Origin: Treponema sp.
GTDB lineage: Bacteria > Spirochaetota > Spirochaetia > Treponematales > Treponemataceae
Reading direction: 5' to 3'
Length of the DNA: 9,568 bases
Assembly (NCBI GenBank): GCA_016297805.1
Contig: JAEDFX010000087.1
Span: 1-9,568 of the forward strand
Both the position numbers and the translations under genes were made by a program. Below are positions 7,031 through 9,568 of this stretch, one piece after another (the stretch's first letter is position 1; each line of letters starts with the position of its first letter). The notes beneath the pieces are model-generated. The model ran no database searches. It was not told the origin of the DNA and saw only the letters and a program-made list of their open reading frames with translations.

Positions 7031-8156
7031 AAAAACTCCGTACTATGTATTTGATTTTGATAAAGCAAAAAAAAGAATAGAAACAATAAAATCTCTTTTA
7101 CCATCAAATGCAAAACTTTGTTATGCAATAAAGGCAAATGCTTTTCTTCTCCATGGAATCAAGAATGAAGATTTGCTTTTTGAAGTCTGTTCTGAAGGTG
7201 AGCTCGAAATATGCAAAAGACTCAAAGTAGCACCTGAAAAAATTGTTTTCAGTGGTGTAATGAAAGATTTTCAAATGGTTAAAAAAGCCATTGAATATGG
7301 TGTCAAGACAATTACATGCGAGTCCATCAGTCATCTTGACCATCTTATCAATGCGCTTGGCCCAACTCAGTCCCAGGAGATCATACTTCGCCTTACAAGT
7401 GGCAACCAATTTGGCATGTGCCATGAAGACATAAAAAAAGCAATTGAAACAATAAAATCAGATAAAAGGATTCTTTTAAGAGGAATTCATTTTTTCACGG
7501 GAACAAACAAGAAGATAAAAAAAATCCAGGAAGAAGTAACATTCATTCAGGATTATTGTTCAAAGTTGAAAGATGATTTTGAGCTTGAAATGAAATCGAT
7601 CGAATATGGTCCTGGATTCGCCTTTGACTATTTCTGTCAGGATGATTTCAGCAATAATCTGGATGATTTAAAGGTCTTTTCACAGGCAATCTCAGCATCA
7701 ACTTTCAACTGGACCATTGAACTTGGCCGCTTCATAGCCAGTCCATGCGGTGAGTATTACACAAAAATTTGCGATATAAAAAATGATTCCGTAAATGAAA
7801 TCAATTACATCATCATAGATGGTGGTATTAATCACATTAATTACTACGGTCAAATGATGGCTATGAAAGTTCCTCCTATTGAATTTATTTCTTCAGACGG
7901 AACAGAAAAGAATGAAAAAATCGATTATATGTTATGCGGTTCCTTGTGTACGACTGCAGACTTGATAACAAAGAAAATAACATTACCACAAGCGAAAATT
8001 GGTGACATACTCAAATTCAAAAATATCGGCGCCTATTCAATAACGGAAGGTATTTACCTTTTCTTAAGCCATGATCTTCCTGCTGTCTATGGAAAAAACA
8101 GTGATAATCTTGTAGAATTAAGGCCTATATTTGAAACTAATAAACTAAATGCATAA
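7023..8156 (+). CDS. fold-type III PLP-dependent decarboxylase (LysA/BtrK-like)
   Basis: A 377-residue pyridoxal phosphate enzyme of the diaminopimelate/ornithine decarboxylase group, slightly shorter than LysA (about 420). Visible family motifs are YYVFD at the start, YAIKAN (34-39) with the PLP-binding Lys37, FEVCSEGELEIC (53-64), GIHFFTG (154-160, His156), the glycine loop EYGPGFAFDYF (194-204, normally GGGFG), ELGR (233-236, LysA has EPGR), DGGIN (266-270), CGSLCTTAD (305-313, LysA CESxD; Cys309 and Asp313 kept) and GDILKFKNIGAYSITEG (327-343). The Cys-x-x-x-Asp block and the two-domain order point to a decarboxylase, not alanine racemase. Lying between an amino acid ligase and a carrier protein, and overlapping the ligase by 8 bp, it is best explained as acting on the carrier-bound amino acid. 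BtrK does this on glutamyl-ACP in butirosin synthesis, and related enzymes occur in exosortase-A loci. Substrate is unknown; a racemase-like role is possible but less likely. Confidence 0.9.
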   Translation: MDKKTPYYVFDFDKAKKRIETIKSLLPSNAKLCYAIKANAFLLHGIKNEDLLFEVCSEGELEICKRLKVAPEKIVFSGVMKDFQMVKKAIEYGVKTITCESISHLDHLINALGPTQSQEIILRLTSGNQFGMCHEDIKKAIETIKSDKRILLRGIHFFTGTNKKIKKIQEEVTFIQDYCSKLKDDFELEMKSIEYGPGFAFDYFCQDDFSNNLDDLKVFSQAISASTFNWTIELGRFIASPCGEYYTKICDIKNDSVNEINYIIIDGGINHINYYGQMMAMKVPPIEFISSDGTEKNEKIDYMLCGSLCTTADLITKKITLPQAKIGDILKFKNIGAYSITEGIYLFLSHDLPAVYGKNSDNLVELRPIFETNKLNA

Positions 8157-8167
8157 GAGGTTATTTT

Positions 8168-8389
8168 ATGGATCAGTTAATCAGTATTCTTTCTGAAATC
8201 AAACCTGATGTAGATTTTGCAACAGAAACAGGACTCATTGACAACGCACTTTTGGACTCTTTCGATATTGTCCAGATAGTTGGCCGTCTCAATGAAGAAT
8301 TTGATATTGAAATCACACCAAAGGATATTGTTCCAGAGAATTTCAATTCAGCAGAAGCACTTTGGAACATGGTTGAAAATCTTCAGTAG
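8168..8389 (+). CDS. DltC-like acyl (aminoacyl) carrier protein
   Basis: A 73-residue acidic protein with the carrier-protein fold. The motif GLIDNALLDSFDIVQIV (22-38) holds Ser31 in DSFD, the site for 4'-phosphopantetheine. DSFD, in place of the fatty-acid DSL, is common in DltC and other aminoacyl carriers, and helix II-III continues as RLNEEFDIEITPKDIVPENF. It should hold the amino acid as a thioester, first from the ligase at 5528, then as substrate for the decarboxylase at 7023, and finally deliver it to one or both MBOAT proteins at the membrane. The gene is 11 bp after the decarboxylase, with AAGAGG (8155-8160) 7 bases before the ATG. No phosphopantetheinyl transferase is in the window, so a host-wide one must modify it. 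The carrier protein is well supported; the cargo is inferred. Confidence 0.92.
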   Translation: MDQLISILSEIKPDVDFATETGLIDNALLDSFDIVQIVGRLNEEFDIEITPKDIVPENFNSAEALWNMVENLQ

Positions 8390-8400
8390 TTGAATTTTTT
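8376..8400 (+). terminator. possible weak terminator after the carrier gene
   Basis: Just past the carrier stop, AAAATCTTCA (8376-8385) and TGAATTTTTT (8391-8400) can pair at 8 of 10 positions around a 5-base loop, ending in six Ts. The stem has only one G-C pair and a 2-base internal mismatch, so it would be unstable. It coincides with the longest gap in the window, which fits the end of the acylation operon, but read-through is likely. Confidence 0.25.
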
Positions 8401-8414
8401 GTCATCGCAAGAAT

Positions 8415-8435
8415 AAATCTTCTTTTTCAAGATTT
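8415..8435. repeat. perfect 7-bp inverted repeat in the gap before the epimerase
   Basis: AAATCTT (8415-8421) and AAGATTT (8429-8435) are exact reverse complements separated by seven bases (CTTTTTC). The element lies between carrier and epimerase genes and is not followed by a T run, so it is not a usual terminator. It could be an operator half-site pair or a small RNA hairpin. With such AT-rich arms, chance is a real alternative. Confidence 0.3.
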
Positions 8436-8486
8436 CCTGCGGTGACACTTAGTTCAGTAGACCCAATTAAATTAGATGCTAATATT

Positions 8487-9518
8487 ATGTCAGAAATTAA
8501 ACTTTCCAACAAAACTGTTCTAGTCACAGGTGCTGCCGGTTTTATCGGCAGTTTTCTTTCTAAAAAACTTTTAGAATCTGTTGATGAAATCAAAATAGTC
8601 GGAATTGACTGCATTACAGACTATTATGATACATCACTCAAGCATGAACGCTTAAAAATGCTGTCTAGCTTTAGTGATAAATTCACTTTCATAAAAGGCG
8701 ATATTGCAGATAATAATACAATTGAAAACATATTTACTGAATATAAGCCTGAAATCGTTGTTAATCTTGCAGCCCAGGCAGGCGTCCGCTATTCAATCGA
8801 TAATCCAGATGCCTATATTCACTCAAATATCATTGGCTTTTTCAACATTCTTGAAGCATGCCGACATCATCCAGTAGAACATCTTGTCTATGCATCATCT
8901 TCCAGTGTCTACGGAACCAACAAAAAAGTGCCATATTCAACTGAAGATAAAGTTGACAACCCGGTTTCCCTGTATGCCGCAACAAAAAAATCAAATGAGC
9001 TTATGGCTCACGCTTATTCAAAGCTATATAACATCCCTTCCACAGGACTACGATTCTTTACTGTATACGGCCCAATGGGACGTCCTGACATGGCATACTT
9101 TAAATTTACAAACAAACTTGTAAAAGGCGAAAACATCCAGATTTATAATATGGGTGATATGTACCGTGACTTTACATACATTGATGATATTGTTCACGGT
9201 GTCATGTGTGTGATGCAGAAGACACCAGACTTGACAGAAGACGGAGTTCCGTACAAAGTATACAACATCGGTAACAACAATCCAGAAAGCCTCATGTACT
9301 TTGTAGATACACTGGAAGAAAAACTGATCCAAACCGGTATTATCAGCAAAAAAGGAAAGAGAGAACTTCTTCCAATGCAACCCGGAGATGTATATCAGAC
9401 CTATGCAGATGTAGAAGAACTTCAGAGAGATTTTGGATTTAAGCCGGCCACATCACTTGCTGATGGTCTTGAAAAGTTTGCTCAATGGTATAAGGAATAT
9501 TATAGCAAAACTCTATGA
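8487..9518 (+). CDS. NAD-dependent nucleotide-sugar epimerase, UDP-glucuronate 4-epimerase type
   Basis: A 343-residue short-chain dehydrogenase/reductase (extended type) in the cytoplasm. It has the Rossmann motif GAAGFIG (15-21), NLAAQAGVRYSI (93-104), YASSSSVYG (135-143) with the catalytic Ser/Thr region, and SLYAATK (161-167) with catalytic Tyr163 and Lys167. The run TVYGPMGRPDMAYFKF (192-207) followed by NMGDMYRDFTYIDDIVHG (221-238) is typical of bacterial UDP-glucuronate 4-epimerases, which make UDP-galacturonate for capsules and O-antigens. Related 4-epimerases share much of this, so substrate certainty is moderate. ATG 8487 gives a family-like N-terminus. An in-frame GTG at 8442 would add 15 residues with no conserved match, and neither start has a good ribosome site. 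The gene looks less AT-rich than the MBOAT and SGNH genes (sample lines 35-42% G+C against 23% in one SGNH-gene line). It starts about 97 bp after the carrier gene, so it may have its own promoter. It suggests a uronate-containing surface glycan. Confidence 0.92.
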   Translation: MSEIKLSNKTVLVTGAAGFIGSFLSKKLLESVDEIKIVGIDCITDYYDTSLKHERLKMLSSFSDKFTFIKGDIADNNTIENIFTEYKPEIVVNLAAQAGVRYSIDNPDAYIHSNIIGFFNILEACRHHPVEHLVYASSSSVYGTNKKVPYSTEDKVDNPVSLYAATKKSNELMAHAYSKLYNIPSTGLRFFTVYGPMGRPDMAYFKFTNKLVKGENIQIYNMGDMYRDFTYIDDIVHGVMCVMQKTPDLTEDGVPYKVYNIGNNNPESLMYFVDTLEEKLIQTGIISKKGKRELLPMQPGDVYQTYADVEELQRDFGFKPATSLADGLEKFAQWYKEYYSKTL

Positions 9519-9568
9519 AATATGTTTACGTTTTGACATCTACCCCCAAAGACCTTTATTACGAACAG
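9515..9568 (+). CDS. 5' end of a probable glycosyltransferase-like gene (partial)
   Basis: An ATG overlaps the epimerase stop (ATGA, 9515-9518) and the frame stays open for 18 codons to the window edge, reading MKYVYVLTSTPKDLYYEQ. The hydrophobic strand followed by S-T-P-K-D and YYEQ resembles N-termini of nucleotide-diphospho-sugar transferase-like proteins in polysaccharide loci, from memory and not from a search. The 4-base overlap indicates co-translation with the epimerase. The function is tentative because most of the protein lies outside the window. Confidence 0.65.
   Translation, partial: MKYVYVLTSTPKDLYYEQ

Noticed and set aside
7023..8156. Alanine racemase supplying D-alanine to a Dlt pathway
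   Set aside because: An attractive reading by context, but the order of YAIKAN, SEGELEIC, GIHFFTG, ELGR and CGSLCTTAD matches LysA/ornithine-type decarboxylases, not Alr.
5528..8389. Non-ribosomal peptide synthesis or exosortase-A (PEP-CTERM) locus
   Set aside because: There is no condensation or thioesterase domain, no exosortase and no PEP-CTERM protein; the MBOAT and SGNH genes fit polymer acylation better.
8442..8486. GTG at 8442 as start of the epimerase
   Set aside because: The 15 added residues have no family match and no ribosome site precedes the GTG; ATG 8487 gives the expected distance to the GAAGFIG motif. Not fully excluded.
9048..9380. 110-codon open frame on the - strand
   Set aside because: It lies opposite the most conserved part of the epimerase and has no recognisable domain; an antisense shadow.

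Overview
The window is gene-dense and AT-rich (about one third G+C by eye). All genes are on the + strand, with gaps of 0-40 bp or short overlaps, so most of it reads as one operon. There are no RNA genes, transposases, CRISPR arrays or long repeats, and no gene-free stretch over 100 bases. The low G+C, weak Shine-Dalgarno sites and envelope-polysaccharide content would suit an anaerobe such as a gut or rumen Treponema-like spirochaete or a low-G+C Bacillota. No marker gene settles this, so the taxonomic guess is weak.

Layout. Bases 1-51 carry the last codons of an unidentified upstream gene, joined by TAATG to the first MBOAT O-acyltransferase (51-1634). Two membrane-anchored SGNH/DltD-like proteins follow (1621-2598 and 2611-3921), then a second, diverged MBOAT (3940-5490). 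Next comes an activation cassette: a DltA-like amino-acid-adenylating enzyme (5528-7030), a fold-type III PLP decarboxylase of the LysA/BtrK type (7023-8156) and a DltC-like acyl carrier protein (8168-8389). After a roughly 97-bp gap with a possible weak terminator there is a UDP-glucuronate 4-epimerase-type sugar epimerase (8487-9518). The window ends in the first 18 codons of another gene (from 9515) that resembles a sugar-transferase N-terminus.

How the genes may work together. The parts match the logic of teichoic acid D-alanylation (DltA ligase, DltC carrier, DltB MBOAT, DltD SGNH protein), with two departures. First, a decarboxylase sits between ligase and carrier, recalling butirosin biosynthesis (BtrJ/BtrI/BtrK) and the ligase/decarboxylase/ACP trio of exosortase-A loci. 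This suggests that an amino acid is loaded on the carrier, decarboxylated there, and passed on as an amino-acyl group other than alanine. Second, the membrane half is doubled and arranged MBOAT-SGNH-SGNH-MBOAT. Both MBOATs end in a FIYxxF-like tail, the motif carried by the separate DltX peptide in Gram-positive Dlt systems, so no DltX is needed. The epimerase and the probable glycosyltransferase place the system in a surface-glycan locus, perhaps one with galacturonate. The proposal is a Dlt-like pathway that decorates an envelope or exported polysaccharide with a carrier-bound, probably decarboxylated, amino acid. The gene families are well supported. The substrate, acceptor and decarboxylation step are inference.
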